DNA from: Rhodosalinus sp041365695
GTDB lineage: Bacteria; Pseudomonadota; Alphaproteobacteria; Rhodobacterales; Rhodobacteraceae
Direction of reading: 5' to 3'
DNA length: 64,000 nucleotides
Assembly: GCF_041365695.1 (NCBI RefSeq)
Contig: NZ_JBGFSJ010000004.1
Location: 437,581-501,580, forward strand
The position numbers were made by a program, and so were the translations under genes. The notes below the pieces were generated by a model that was given only the letters and a program-made list of their open reading frames with translations, made no database searches and had not been told where the DNA came from. Of this stretch, positions 52,289-60,802 are shown piece after piece. How positions within the stretch are numbered: the first letter of the stretch is position 1; each line of letters begins with the position of its first letter.

Positions 52289-52972
52289 TCAGCAGCCGGT
52301 GCCCCGCATGACGACAACGACCGTCTTGGCCAGAATGCGCAGATCCGTCCACAGGGACAGGTCCCGGTCATAGCTTTCATCGTATTGCACCCGTCCGGCG
52401 AACGAGCATGCGTTGCGATCCGAAATCTGCCAAGGGCCCGTGATACCCGGACGCAGCCCGTAATAGGCCGATCCGCTGTAAAGCGCCTGCTGCTCCACCA
52501 TCATCGGGCGCGGCCCGACCAGGGACATCGACCCTGTAAGGACGTTCAACAGTTGCGGAAGCTCGTCCAGCGACCCCTTGCGCAGGATACGCCCAAGCGG
52601 CGTGATGCGAGGGTCATCCTTCAGCTTCTGCATACTCTCCCATTCCTCGCGGGCGTCCGCGTCCGCCACCAGGTGAGCCTCCAGCCTTGCATCTGCGTCG
52701 CGCACCATGGTGCGCAGCTTCCAGATCCTAAATATCCTGCCATTTCGCCCGACCCGAAGCTGGCTGTAGAAGGGCCTTCCGCCCTGCAGCGCCACCAGAA
52801 GGGCCAGCGCGCCTATGACGGGAACGACGACCGGCGCCGACACGAGCACGAGAGCCATGTCGAGAAACCGCTTCAGGCTGTCGCGATACAGCCGGAAGCC
52901 CGCGGCATCGCGGCCGGTAGCGACGGGCGCGCCCGAACTGTCCTTGTAAAGTGTGGTCAACTGGATTGTCAT
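52289..52972 (-). CDS. Undecaprenyl-phosphate sugar-phosphate transferase (initiating)
   Basis: A protein of 227 residues of the bacterial sugar transferase family (monotopic PGT). It has one hydrophobic segment (DMALVLVSAPVVVPVIGALALL), then GRPFYSQLRVGRNGRIFRIWKLRTM, LRKGSLDELPQLLNVLTGSMSLVGPRP and GLRPGITGPWQ, with the Lys-Arg, Asp-Glu and PRP active-site elements. It places the first sugar-phosphate on undecaprenyl phosphate and so begins repeat-unit synthesis. It heads the minus-strand export unit. Confidence 0.88.
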   Translation of the reverse strand: MTIQLTTLYKDSSGAPVATGRDAAGFRLYRDSLKRFLDMALVLVSAPVVVPVIGALALLVALQGGRPFYSQLRVGRNGRIFRIWKLRTMVRDADARLEAHLVADADAREEWESMQKLKDDPRITPLGRILRKGSLDELPQLLNVLTGSMSLVGPRPMMVEQQALYSGSAYYGLRPGITGPWQISDRNACSFAGRVQYDESYDRDLSLWTDLRILAKTVVVVMRGTGC

Positions 52973-53081
52973 GGCAGCTTGTCGGAGACCCCGACCCTTC
53001 CTCGCAACGATCGCACCACCGGTTCTTGCAGCCCGCCGGCGAGACCTGACTGGTTCACGTTACCTGCCCCCACGACGTTGA

Positions 53082-53110
53082 ACGATAACGACGTGTCCAG
53101 ATTCTGACAA
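53082..53110 (-). promoter_or_regulatory. Candidate sigma-70 promoter of the export operon
   Basis: On the minus strand TTGTCA (53110-53105) and TATCGT (53087-53082) are 17 bases apart, about 110 bases before the sugar transferase start. Confidence 0.38.
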
Positions 53111-53626
53111 GTTTTAGCCGCATTTGTTACGAAATCTTATTAAAAGGCGTGCGCAGCGGGCGATCTTTGCGCGATTGGCAACCATTGGCGGTATAAACGC
53201 CCGCAGGAATGGTGTGAATCGCCGTTCAACGACGATTGCCGCCCCCGCGCACCACCAGACAGCTCGACAGCGCGAATCGGCGGCGCGCGCCTCGAGGCAG
53301 CGCGTTGCACGGCGTTGCACGGTGTCGAGCCGTCCTGCGGTGCGACGCGGCACGATTGAGAACAGGAATCGCGCGGCCTGAAGACCCCGGGCGAGGTGTT
53401 GCCCTGCTCCAGTCCACCGTCTGGGAACAATTGCCCGATTTTGAAGGAATTATTTCCGCTCCAGCATCCGCGGCAGCCCGGCCCGCGCCAACTGCGCAAA
53501 TCCGACACATGGGGCGCCCCGTCGATGCCGGGCACATCCTGGGCGATTCGCGTTGCCGGATGCATTGAAGCGACAACCCTGGCGTGTCTTTCGGCGCCCG
53601 AGCACCGAACCTCGCCCGCCTTCGGG

Positions 53627-53657
53627 TTGCGCAAGACAACAGAACACGCGTTATAAT
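53627..53657 (+). promoter_or_regulatory. Candidate promoter of VPLPA-CTERM gene 2
   Basis: A consensus TATAAT (53652-53657) is preceded by TTGCGC (53627-53632) with a 19-base spacer. It would give a leader of roughly 120 bases before the ATG at 53783. Confidence 0.35.
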
Positions 53658-53782
53658 TTGACTCGCGGCAAAATTAAGGCATCATTGTGGAGCGTTCGAG
53701 AGGCTACGCCACGTTACGCTGGCGTGCACGGTATCCGACACCGGGTATGATCTCCTCTCGGACAAGTTGGGGGATACGTGAG

Positions 53783-54445
53783 ATGTTCGGATTTAAGAAA
53801 ATTCTGGCGGTGATCGGCGCCGCGGCAGTATTCACTGTGGTCCTGATCGGTGGAGCGAAGGACGCCTCAGCTTCACTTGTAGGATTGGGCGACTGCTTTG
53901 GCACGAGCGGAAATGGTAATTCGTTCGATGTGACGAACAACGTCGAGCCAACGACATCGTGCTTTTCGCTGGAGGGTCTCAGTGATGGATCTGGTGACAA
54001 GCTGGACGAGCTAAACGGTGTCGAGATCAACGGCGCAACGGGCGGGTGGAATACACTTGGGAAATTCGAGCCGCTGGGAAGTAATACTAATTTTGCAGTC
54101 TTAGGAAATGACAGCCTTAGTGGAAAGTGGAAGCTCTTTGACGCAGCAACCAGCCTGTATGGCGAGTTCATGATGGTCTTCAAAGCTGGTTCCGACAGTG
54201 CGGCTGGTGGTGACGGTAACACTGATCCGGCTGCTTTCGTCGGATACATCTTGAACGGTACGAGCGGAGAATGGTTTTCGCCACTGCTGGACAAAGAAAA
54301 CGGAGAGGCGAGAGACGTGAGCAACGTAGAGCTCTATGGTCGCGGTGAAGCTCCGGTCATCCCCCTGCCCGCTGCCGGCTGGATGCTTCTATCCGCCCTT
54401 GGTGGCCTCGGGCTCGTGGCGCGTCGCCGCCGCAAGGCGAGCTGA
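53783..54445 (+). CDS. VPLPA-CTERM-type sorting-domain protein 2
   Basis: A protein of 220 residues. The signal peptide (1-32) is MFGFKKILAVIGAAAVF... ending DASA. The mature part is Gly/Ser/Asn-rich with two Cys (CFGTSGNGNSF and TTSCFSLEG), resembling short PEP-CTERM proteins of unknown function. The C-terminus is VIPLPAAGWMLLSALGGLGL with the basic tail VARRRRKAS, the IPLPA form of the exosortase D signal. ATG 53783 has GGGGGA upstream. It is followed by a strong terminator. Confidence 0.86.
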   Translation: MFGFKKILAVIGAAAVFTVVLIGGAKDASASLVGLGDCFGTSGNGNSFDVTNNVEPTTSCFSLEGLSDGSGDKLDELNGVEINGATGGWNTLGKFEPLGSNTNFAVLGNDSLSGKWKLFDAATSLYGEFMMVFKAGSDSAAGGDGNTDPAAFVGYILNGTSGEWFSPLLDKENGEARDVSNVELYGRGEAPVIPLPAAGWMLLSALGGLGLVARRRRKAS

Positions 54446-54486
54446 CCTCGAAGGGGTCTCCCCGACCCTCGCCGGTCGGAGCTGAA

Positions 54487-54523
54487 GAAAAACGGGCGCG
54501 GGTCCTGTCCCGCGCCGTTTTCG
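54487..54523 (+). terminator. Intrinsic terminator after VPLPA-CTERM gene 2
   Basis: AAAAACGGGCGCGGG and CCCGCGCCGTTTT form a long stem with one bulged G around a loop of five or six bases. It starts about 40 bases after the stop codon and works in both directions by its A and T flanks, so it may also end the leftward gene at 54579. Confidence 0.78.
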
Positions 54524-54578
54524 TGTTTCGGGGTCTTCAACCCGGGGCCCGGCCCGCGCGGCCTCCGGCGGGGCGCCC

Positions 54579-54851
54579 TCATCGACGGGTCGAAAAGGTG
54601 GCCGGCGCGAGCGACGGCGCGCAGTCCGGCTTTCCGCCCGACCCGGCATTTCCCACGGGGCCGTTGCGGCGCAGCCGCGCGGCGTGCGCGCTCCGCAGCA
54701 GCCCGATCCCCGACATCAGAAGCGGCACGGCGAGACCCGTCAGGAAATAGACCGCGATGCCGGTGCCCCATCCCGCCCCGGTCAACAGGACGATGGCCAG
54801 GGCTAGGACCGCCCCGGCAACACCGCCAAGAAGGAACGCCACGCACATCAT
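54579..54851 (-). CDS. Small two-helix membrane protein
   Basis: A protein of 90 residues from ATG 54851, where the first helix (MMCVAFLLGGVAGAVLALAI) begins at once. A second helix is GTGIAVYFLTGLAVPLLMSG. The C-terminal 35 residues are Arg-, Pro- and Gly-rich. I recognise no family. The Shine-Dalgarno is weak; the longer frame from 54980 has no better start. It may be a real small membrane protein, with chance coding as the alternative. Confidence 0.48.
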   Translation of the reverse strand: MMCVAFLLGGVAGAVLALAIVLLTGAGWGTGIAVYFLTGLAVPLLMSGIGLLRSAHAARLRRNGPVGNAGSGGKPDCAPSLAPATFSTRR

Positions 54852-55124
54852 GCCACGTTCAAATCGTGGCGGCCCTTTGGCGTCGGCTGCATCGAAACGG
54901 ATCGCGCCACTGGTCCATCCCTCCCGAATCTGCCGGCACGGCCGGCCTTCGATCGCGCCGTCGCGGCAGGAAGCCTGCACACCGCCCCGGCGCCAAGTTT
55001 GTCAGCCTGTCGGACGAAAAAGGTCAAAATGTGGCGCGCCGCACCCGCCATTCGGGACGAGGGCGCCTCTTTATCGCCATTTTTAACGGCAACGATGCCG
55101 ATGCAGTTGGAGATCGAGGCGATC

Positions 55125-55349
55125 ATGGACCCGCAGAGCCGCTTTGACAGACAGACCCCGGCGGAAGTGCCGGCGGCCCTGCGCGGAACGCGCGAGGGTC
55201 TGATGCATCTCTTCCGCGCGGCGAACCCTGTAGAAAGGCGCCCTGAAGAGATGCCACGGCCCGGCGCATCACCGCCGCCGCCGTCCGAGCCCGCGTGCGC
55301 CTCGACCGACGCGCTCCTGGTCCGGGACGAGTTCCACTTCACGTTCTAG
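55125..55349 (+). CDS. Hypothetical small protein
   Basis: A protein of 74 residues, hydrophilic and Arg/Pro-rich (EGLMHLFRAANPVERRPEE), ending DALLVRDEFHFTF. A GAGG precedes ATG 55125 by about 6 bases; ATG 55092 or 55095 would be longer. No family is recognised and no neighbour is coupled to it, so it may be a chance frame. It converges with the NodT-like gene. Confidence 0.3.
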   Translation: MDPQSRFDRQTPAEVPAALRGTREGLMHLFRAANPVERRPEEMPRPGASPPPPSEPACASTDALLVRDEFHFTF

Positions 55350-55437
55350 GCTGCGTGGGCTCGACACGGCGCCACCCTGCTGAGCAGGCCCGCGGCCGGG
55401 CAGGCCGTGAAGCGTCTCATTGAAGTCGCCCGGATAT

Positions 55438-56775
55438 TCAATCCGCGCCGGCTTCGTGCCCCTGGCCCAGCACCGCTTGCAGGACGATGTAGTCGACCGC
55501 GACGTCGCGCAGGGTGCGGGCCTGCTGCAAGCGCGCATCGGCCAGCGCCCTCTCCCGGTCAAGGACGTCCAGAACCGTGATCTGACCGCGCTTCGTCAGA
55601 AGATCGCGCGACAGGCTGAGCGCCTGGCTGTTGATCCCGACAAGCTTAAGCGCCTCGTGCTGCGCCGCGATCGACGCCTGTAGGCCCGCCTGTGCGTTCT
55701 CGACCTCTTCCACGGCCGCGAGCACGAGGCTGCGCCAATCGAGATAAGCCTGCCGGACCTTCGCCTCTGCGGCGTCCACCGCGGCGGCCAGGGCAGGCTG
55801 GTCGAACAACGGCACGATCAGCCCCCCGATCAGGCTTTCGCTGACGGCCCCACCGTTGTGCGGAAAGGTGATGTCGCCGCGCAGCGAAAGGCTGGGGTAT
55901 CGTGCGGCCTCGGCCGCACCCAGATCGGAGATCGCCGCGGCGTAAAGCCGTTCCGCCCGCCGGATATCCGGGCGCGCCCGCAGGAGATCGGCCGGAACGC
56001 TTTCTGCGATACGCATGGAGGGCGCGGGCTGCTGGCCGCGATACCCGAGATCCAGGGGCAGGCTGCCCACGGGAACGCCAAGCAGCGTCGAAATCCGGTT
56101 ACGCTGGCGCACGACATCGGCCTGAAGGACTGGAATTTGTGCCCGGGTCTCGCTGACCAGGGACTGCGCCCTCAGCACGTCGAGACGCGTGGCCTCGCCC
56201 GCGTCCAGAAGACGTTGAACGTCTGTTACCGTGCGTTGGCGCGATGCCAGATCCTGTTCTCTCGCCGCGAGGCTCGCCTGGGCGAATCGCAAATCGGCGT
56301 AGGCAATGCCCAACTCCGCCAAGACGGTTCGGCGCGCCTCGACGGTCCCGAAGCGCGCGGCTTCGAGCCGCCGCGCCGCGCCTTCGGCCCGCCGACGCTT
56401 CTCGCCGGCCAGATTGACGCGCATACCTACACCCAGCGTGGTATCGCTGGCCGAAGATATCGAAGACCCAGTGGTCGTCAGGTCTGCATCCCCGTCAAGG
56501 AGCACGCCATCCCGGCGCGCCAGCGCCTCCGCCTCGGCCAATCTTGCGCGGGCTTGCGCAAGCGAGAGGTTTTCCGCAAGCGCCGCATCGACCAGTCGAT
56601 CCATCAGGGGGTCGTTGAAATGCTGCCACCAGCGCAAATCCTCGGCGCTAGCCTTGGAGACGGGAGCCAGACGCTGATAGCTGTCGGGCAACTCCATTTC
56701 GGGCGGCGTGAAGACTGGCGCCGTCCCGCACGCCGACAGGAGGAGGACAGCCCACAAAACCTGGACTTTTCGCAT
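55438..56775 (-). CDS. NodT-type outer-membrane efflux lipoprotein (TolC superfamily)
   Basis: The product has 445 residues. Signal peptide with lipobox LLSAC (Cys near 16), so it is a lipoprotein. Two outer-membrane-factor repeats follow, each with long coiled-coil helices (SLAQARARLAEAEALARRDG; LAAAVDAAEAKVRQAYLDW). The signature LRARPDIRRAE is typical of NodT/OprM-like factors. ATG 56775 has the lipoprotein signal right after it; the upstream open frame is unrelated. It may serve the type I exporter encoded about 4 kb away on the other strand, although NodT proteins usually pair with RND pumps. Confidence 0.85.
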   Translation of the reverse strand: MRKVQVLWAVLLLSACGTAPVFTPPEMELPDSYQRLAPVSKASAEDLRWWQHFNDPLMDRLVDAALAENLSLAQARARLAEAEALARRDGVLLDGDADLTTTGSSISSASDTTLGVGMRVNLAGEKRRRAEGAARRLEAARFGTVEARRTVLAELGIAYADLRFAQASLAAREQDLASRQRTVTDVQRLLDAGEATRLDVLRAQSLVSETRAQIPVLQADVVRQRNRISTLLGVPVGSLPLDLGYRGQQPAPSMRIAESVPADLLRARPDIRRAERLYAAAISDLGAAEAARYPSLSLRGDITFPHNGGAVSESLIGGLIVPLFDQPALAAAVDAAEAKVRQAYLDWRSLVLAAVEEVENAQAGLQASIAAQHEALKLVGINSQALSLSRDLLTKRGQITVLDVLDRERALADARLQQARTLRDVAVDYIVLQAVLGQGHEAGAD

Positions 56776-57413
56776 TTGACCGCTCTTTACTGCCTCGGGG
56801 CGCGCCCATGCCTGTGCCGGCACTTTTGAAGTGACGCCCGTTATTTTCGGAACGTAACATAGCCTGAGGGTGACCTTCGGTTCGTCACCAGGATCATCGC
56901 GCCTTTGTGCCAACGCGTGGCCGAAACACAACACGACGATGCAACACGTCATTCCCGAGGATCAAATGCCACGGAGAGGGACACCTCCGGGCAAATATCA
57001 TGGCGGCTCGCGCGCGACCCACCCGCCGCGAACAGACTGGGCTATCGAACACCGACCCCGAAGCTCGCGAAGCGATCGGCTCGGCCCTCCAGAGTCACTT
57101 TGGCAACCACCCCAACCGTAGCGTTCGGACCTCGCATGCGCCAAATTGCAATCTTGACCACTCCAGCGGAGCAAGCCAATGTTTCCGCGCGTAGGGAGGC
57201 GCCGATACTGGCCGACATACTCAGCCTTGTCTTGCGCAAGCCACTCGCGCCGCCATCTGACTCTGCAAGAAAGGCAGCTGCGGTGTGTTCGCATGTCAGA
57301 CGCGATCCGTTTTTGCCTTAATCACGCCTTCTAAACACTTTAACGCCGTATCGACTGTTGAGATCCCGCATGCCACTTCATAGATGACGAGCAGGTTTTT
57401 GGACACTGTTTGA
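56776..57413. other. Gene-free divergent region between NodT and ExeA-like genes
   Basis: About 640 bases with only short, mutually overlapping frames that show no family features. It must contain promoters for both neighbours. The last 100 bases before the ExeA-like gene are AT-richer, as expected for a promoter. No repeat or RNA gene was recognised. Confidence 0.4.
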
Positions 57414-58295
57414 ATGAGCGCGGCGCTTTACAATGAGCACTTCGGGTTCCGGGACCGGCCCTTCAGCCTGTCACCGGATCCCGACTTCCTGTTTTGGTCG
57501 CCGAGCCATAAACGTGCCTTCGCGGTCCTGGAATACGGTCTCGTGACGCGTGCGCCATTGACCGTGGTCACCGGCGAGGTTGGCACTGGCAAGACCACGC
57601 TGGTCCACGAACTGCTGCGCAGGACGGAGGCTGACCTGACGGTGGGTCTGCTGTCCAACGCGCGAGGTGATCGCGGTGATCTTCTGCGCTGGGTTCTCAA
57701 CGCGCTGGACATACGCTGCGATCATCAGGCCGACTACGTTACTCTTTTCCAGATGTTTCAGGATTTTGTCGTGCAGGAGTACGCCGCCGGGCGTCATGTG
57801 GTCCTTATCGTGGACGAAGCGCAGAACCTTGGGGGCGAGACACTCGAGGAGCTGCGCATGCTGACCAATATCAACTCGGGCAAGGACGAGTTGCTGCAGA
57901 TCATTCTGGTCGGGCAACCTGAACTTCGCGATCTCATCAGGCAGCCCTGGCTACGACAGTTTGCGCAGAGGGTCACGGCAGTCTACCACCTTGAGGCTAT
58001 GGATCTCGCGACCGCGCGGGACTACGTCCGTCACCGGATGCAACATGTCGGCGGGCGGGGCGACGAGATATCGGATGACGCCCTTGCACAGATTTACAAG
58101 GAGGCAGAGGGTATCCCGCGTATGATCAACAAGCTCTGCGATCTCGCCCTCGTGTACGCAGCAAGCACGGAAGCGCCGCAGGTCGATGCCCGAGTCGTCT
58201 CGGAGTTGATACGCGACGGCTTGATACTGAAACCCATCTCACCCTCAGACCCGTCGACGGGCGGAGCACCACCACAGAAAAGAGCGGCCGAATGA
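57414..58295 (+). CDS. ExeA/XrtA-associated AAA ATPase-like protein
   Basis: A protein of 293 residues. It begins YNEHFGFRDRPFSLSPDPDFLFWS, the usual ExeA N-terminus, and has Walker A GEVGTGKTTLVHEL (near 53) and Walker B HVVLIVDEAQNL (near 135), followed by ELRMLTNIN and sensor-like IILVGQPEL. In PEP-CTERM exopolysaccharide loci a related ATPase is always found beside the chain-length genes. Its stop overlaps the Wzz start by ATGA. Confidence 0.86.
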   Translation: MSAALYNEHFGFRDRPFSLSPDPDFLFWSPSHKRAFAVLEYGLVTRAPLTVVTGEVGTGKTTLVHELLRRTEADLTVGLLSNARGDRGDLLRWVLNALDIRCDHQADYVTLFQMFQDFVVQEYAAGRHVVLIVDEAQNLGGETLEELRMLTNINSGKDELLQIILVGQPELRDLIRQPWLRQFAQRVTAVYHLEAMDLATARDYVRHRMQHVGGRGDEISDDALAQIYKEAEGIPRMINKLCDLALVYAASTEAPQVDARVVSELIRDGLILKPISPSDPSTGGAPPQKRAAE

Positions 58296-59845
58296 ATCTC
58301 GATCTTCGGTTCTACTGGGCGATCTTCTTGCGCCGTCTGCCGGTCATGTTGCTGTTCATCCTCGTCTGCGCAGGCCTTGGCGTTGTTACGGCGATCAAGC
58401 TGCCAGATACCTATACGGCCTCGGCGCGGCTTCTGGTTGAGGCCCCGGAAATTCCCGAACGCATGGTCGCATCCACCGCGCAGACGGATGCGATCGAGCA
58501 GCTTGACATCGTGCAGCAACGCCTGATGACCAGGGCAAACTTGATCGATATCGCGAACCGCTTTTCGGTCTTCGACTCCATCCGAGAGATGGAACCCGAC
58601 GAGGTCGTGTCCCGGATGAGGCAATACACCTCGATCCGCCGCAACGCGGGGCGCAATGAAGCGACGACGCTGACAATTGAATTTGAGGCGAGCAACCCGC
58701 AGATCGCAGCGGATGTGGTCAACGAGTACGTTACCCTTGTTCTTGAGGCCAGCACATCCAGCCGCACGGAACGCGTTGGACGCACGTTGCAGTTCTTCCA
58801 GCAGGAAGTGCAACGTCTGGGTGAGGACCTCGACAGGCAGAGCGCCGCCATCACCGCTTTCAAATCCCGAAACGCCGATGCATTGCCTGAAGACCAAAGT
58901 TACCGATTGGGTCGTCAGACGCTACTTCAGGAGCGGCTGGGACGGATCGAACGCGATATAAGCGCAGCCGAGTCGCAGAAACGCGAGTTGACCCAAATCT
59001 TCGAAACCACTGGAAGGGTGCGTCCAAATTCCGGCCAGACCTTTCGCACACGTGAGGAGGAGCAGCTCATCATCGCCCAGGGTGAGCTTCAGAATCTGCT
59101 ATCCACATATTCCGAGAGCAATCCACGGGTGCTGCGAGTTCAGGATCGAATCAAGCGGCTTGAATCGGTCGTCGCGGCACAGAAGGCCAGCCGCTTGTCG
59201 ACGGATGGTGAAGAGGCTTCATCGCCCCAAGAATTGCTGTTCAACGCGACGATCGCGGAGATCGACACCCGGCTGGAGGCGCTTCGCGCTGAGGAGGCGG
59301 CGACACGTACCGAGCTTGATGCCCTTCAGGAGGCGATTGCACGCAGCTCTGTCAATGGCATCGAGCTCGCCGCGCTGGAACGGGACTACGAGAACCTTCA
59401 GGCTCGCTATAACGCCGCGATAAACAATCTTAACCAAGCGCAAATGAGCGAGCGAATCGAAACCACCTCGCAGGGCCAGCGTATCACTGTTATCGAGAAC
59501 GCCAACGTGCCACGTGTGCCAACCGGACCGGACCGTCCGCGTATCGCCATAATGGGCCTGGCTGTTGGATTGGCGCTGGCGGGTGGCTATTTTCTGATGC
59601 TGGAGGCGCTCAATCGCACGGTGCGCCGGCCCGCCGAACTAACCGCCCAATTCAACATCACCCCGATTGCCACCATTCCGTACATGGAAAGCCGCGGCCA
59701 CCGGCTCGCTCGGCAAGGCGGCTTGGTTCTGGCACTTCTCATCGTGCTGGCCGGGGTGCCTTCGGGGCTTTGGTATATCGACACTTATTATCAGCCACTC
59801 GAGCTGATCGTTCAGAAAGCGCTAGACCGCGCAGGTCTGGGGTAA
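58292..59845 (+). CDS. Wzz/GumC-type polysaccharide chain-length protein
   Basis: A protein of 517 residues with two membrane helices (about 10-30 and 430-450) around a large coiled-coil periplasmic part. The N-terminus has YTASARLLVEAPEIP, and the conserved proline-rich segment before the second helix is NANVPRVPTGPDRPR. It controls chain length and works with a cytoplasmic kinase-like ATPase, which is encoded 10 bases downstream. Confidence 0.87.
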   Translation: MNLDLRFYWAIFLRRLPVMLLFILVCAGLGVVTAIKLPDTYTASARLLVEAPEIPERMVASTAQTDAIEQLDIVQQRLMTRANLIDIANRFSVFDSIREMEPDEVVSRMRQYTSIRRNAGRNEATTLTIEFEASNPQIAADVVNEYVTLVLEASTSSRTERVGRTLQFFQQEVQRLGEDLDRQSAAITAFKSRNADALPEDQSYRLGRQTLLQERLGRIERDISAAESQKRELTQIFETTGRVRPNSGQTFRTREEEQLIIAQGELQNLLSTYSESNPRVLRVQDRIKRLESVVAAQKASRLSTDGEEASSPQELLFNATIAEIDTRLEALRAEEAATRTELDALQEAIARSSVNGIELAALERDYENLQARYNAAINNLNQAQMSERIETTSQGQRITVIENANVPRVPTGPDRPRIAIMGLAVGLALAGGYFLMLEALNRTVRRPAELTAQFNITPIATIPYMESRGHRLARQGGLVLALLIVLAGVPSGLWYIDTYYQPLELIVQKALDRAGLG

Positions 59846-59855
59846 CGGAGAGGCA

Positions 59856-60668
59856 ATGGAAAAGCTGCAGGCAGCGCTGGAGCGCGCGCGCAAGGTCCGG
59901 GAGCTTGAAACGCGTACTACGCGACCGGTCTCGACGCTTCCGGAGCCAGATCAAGCCAAGGACGCGTTGGACAGAAGGTGGAACGCCCTTGACAGGCTAG
60001 AAGTAGATCCCCGACACCTGAAATCGCGTCGCGTTGTCACGCACGCCGCCTCTGAGGCAGCGGCCCCTTTCGATATCCTGCGCACCAAGGTGCTGCTGCA
60101 GATGCGCCAGCATGGTTGGAAACGGCTCGCGATCACCTCTCCCATGCCGTTCTCGGGCAAAACGACCACGGCTTGCAACATGGCTCTTGGTCTTGGCCGT
60201 CAAAATGATCTGCGGGCGATGCTCTTCGATCTGGATCTGCGCGCGCCCTCGATTCATCGCTTCTTCGAGTTCACGCCCCCGAACGGCATCGACGAGTTGC
60301 TGACCGGCAAGACCGATTTCGCCAGCCAGGGCTTGAGGATTGGTGACAATGTGGCGGTGTCCATGGCACGCGGCCAGATCGCGGACCCGACAAGGCTCCT
60401 CCTGGCCGAGAAAACCGCCGAAACGCTCGATCAGATCGAAGCGGAGTACGAGCCGGATCTGATGATCTTCGACCTGCCTTCGGTGCTCGTGAACGACGAG
60501 ACGCGGGCCTTTTTGAAGAATGCGGACTGCGCGTTGATCGTGATCCGGGCGGATACGACGCAATATGGCCAGTTCGACACATGCGAGCGCGAGATCGGTG
60601 AGCACACCAACGTACTGGGCGTGGTGCTGAACGCGTATCGTCACGGCAAGAGAGCGCCGCGCAGTTGA
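59856..60668 (+). CDS. BY-kinase-like CpsD/CapB-family ATPase without tyrosine tail
   Basis: A protein of 270 residues. It has the Walker A segment ITSPMPFSGKTTTACNMALGL (near 89), Walker A' MLFDLDLRAPSIHRFF and Walker B-like LMIFDLPSVL. Family members phosphorylate themselves on a C-terminal Tyr cluster, but here the C-terminus ends RHGKRAPRS with no Tyr cluster. It may be a non-phosphorylating adaptor ATPase for Wzz. Spacing from Wzz is 10 bases, so both are co-expressed. Confidence 0.82.
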   Translation: MEKLQAALERARKVRELETRTTRPVSTLPEPDQAKDALDRRWNALDRLEVDPRHLKSRRVVTHAASEAAAPFDILRTKVLLQMRQHGWKRLAITSPMPFSGKTTTACNMALGLGRQNDLRAMLFDLDLRAPSIHRFFEFTPPNGIDELLTGKTDFASQGLRIGDNVAVSMARGQIADPTRLLLAEKTAETLDQIEAEYEPDLMIFDLPSVLVNDETRAFLKNADCALIVIRADTTQYGQFDTCEREIGEHTNVLGVVLNAYRHGKRAPRS

Positions 60669-60802
60669 CAGCCGCCTTCTCCTTGGGTGCAAACAGTCTG
60701 TTTCCATTTTCCATGTAGTGTTACGAGGGAGGAACGGTGAGGCCGGAACCGCCGAGGGCCGGCCCAATATCGTCCGGTGACACAAAGGGAACAGGGCCGC
60801 AC

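Larger units (their letters stand above)
52973..53782. other. Long divergent control region between sugar transferase and VPLPA-CTERM gene 2
   Basis: A region of 810 bases without a supported gene. It has a candidate promoter at each end (listed), a tandem 10-base repeat GCGTTGCACG near 53306-53325, and otherwise GC-rich sequence with short chance frames. Confidence 0.4.

Noticed and set aside
53306..53325. Two adjacent copies of GCGTTGCACG
   Set aside because: Only two 10-base copies in GC-rich non-coding DNA; too short to claim a function.
53704..54324. Minus-strand frame of 206 codons opposite VPLPA-CTERM gene 2
   Set aside because: The plus-strand product has a signal peptide and sorting tail; the antisense frame is Ser/Pro-rich with no features.
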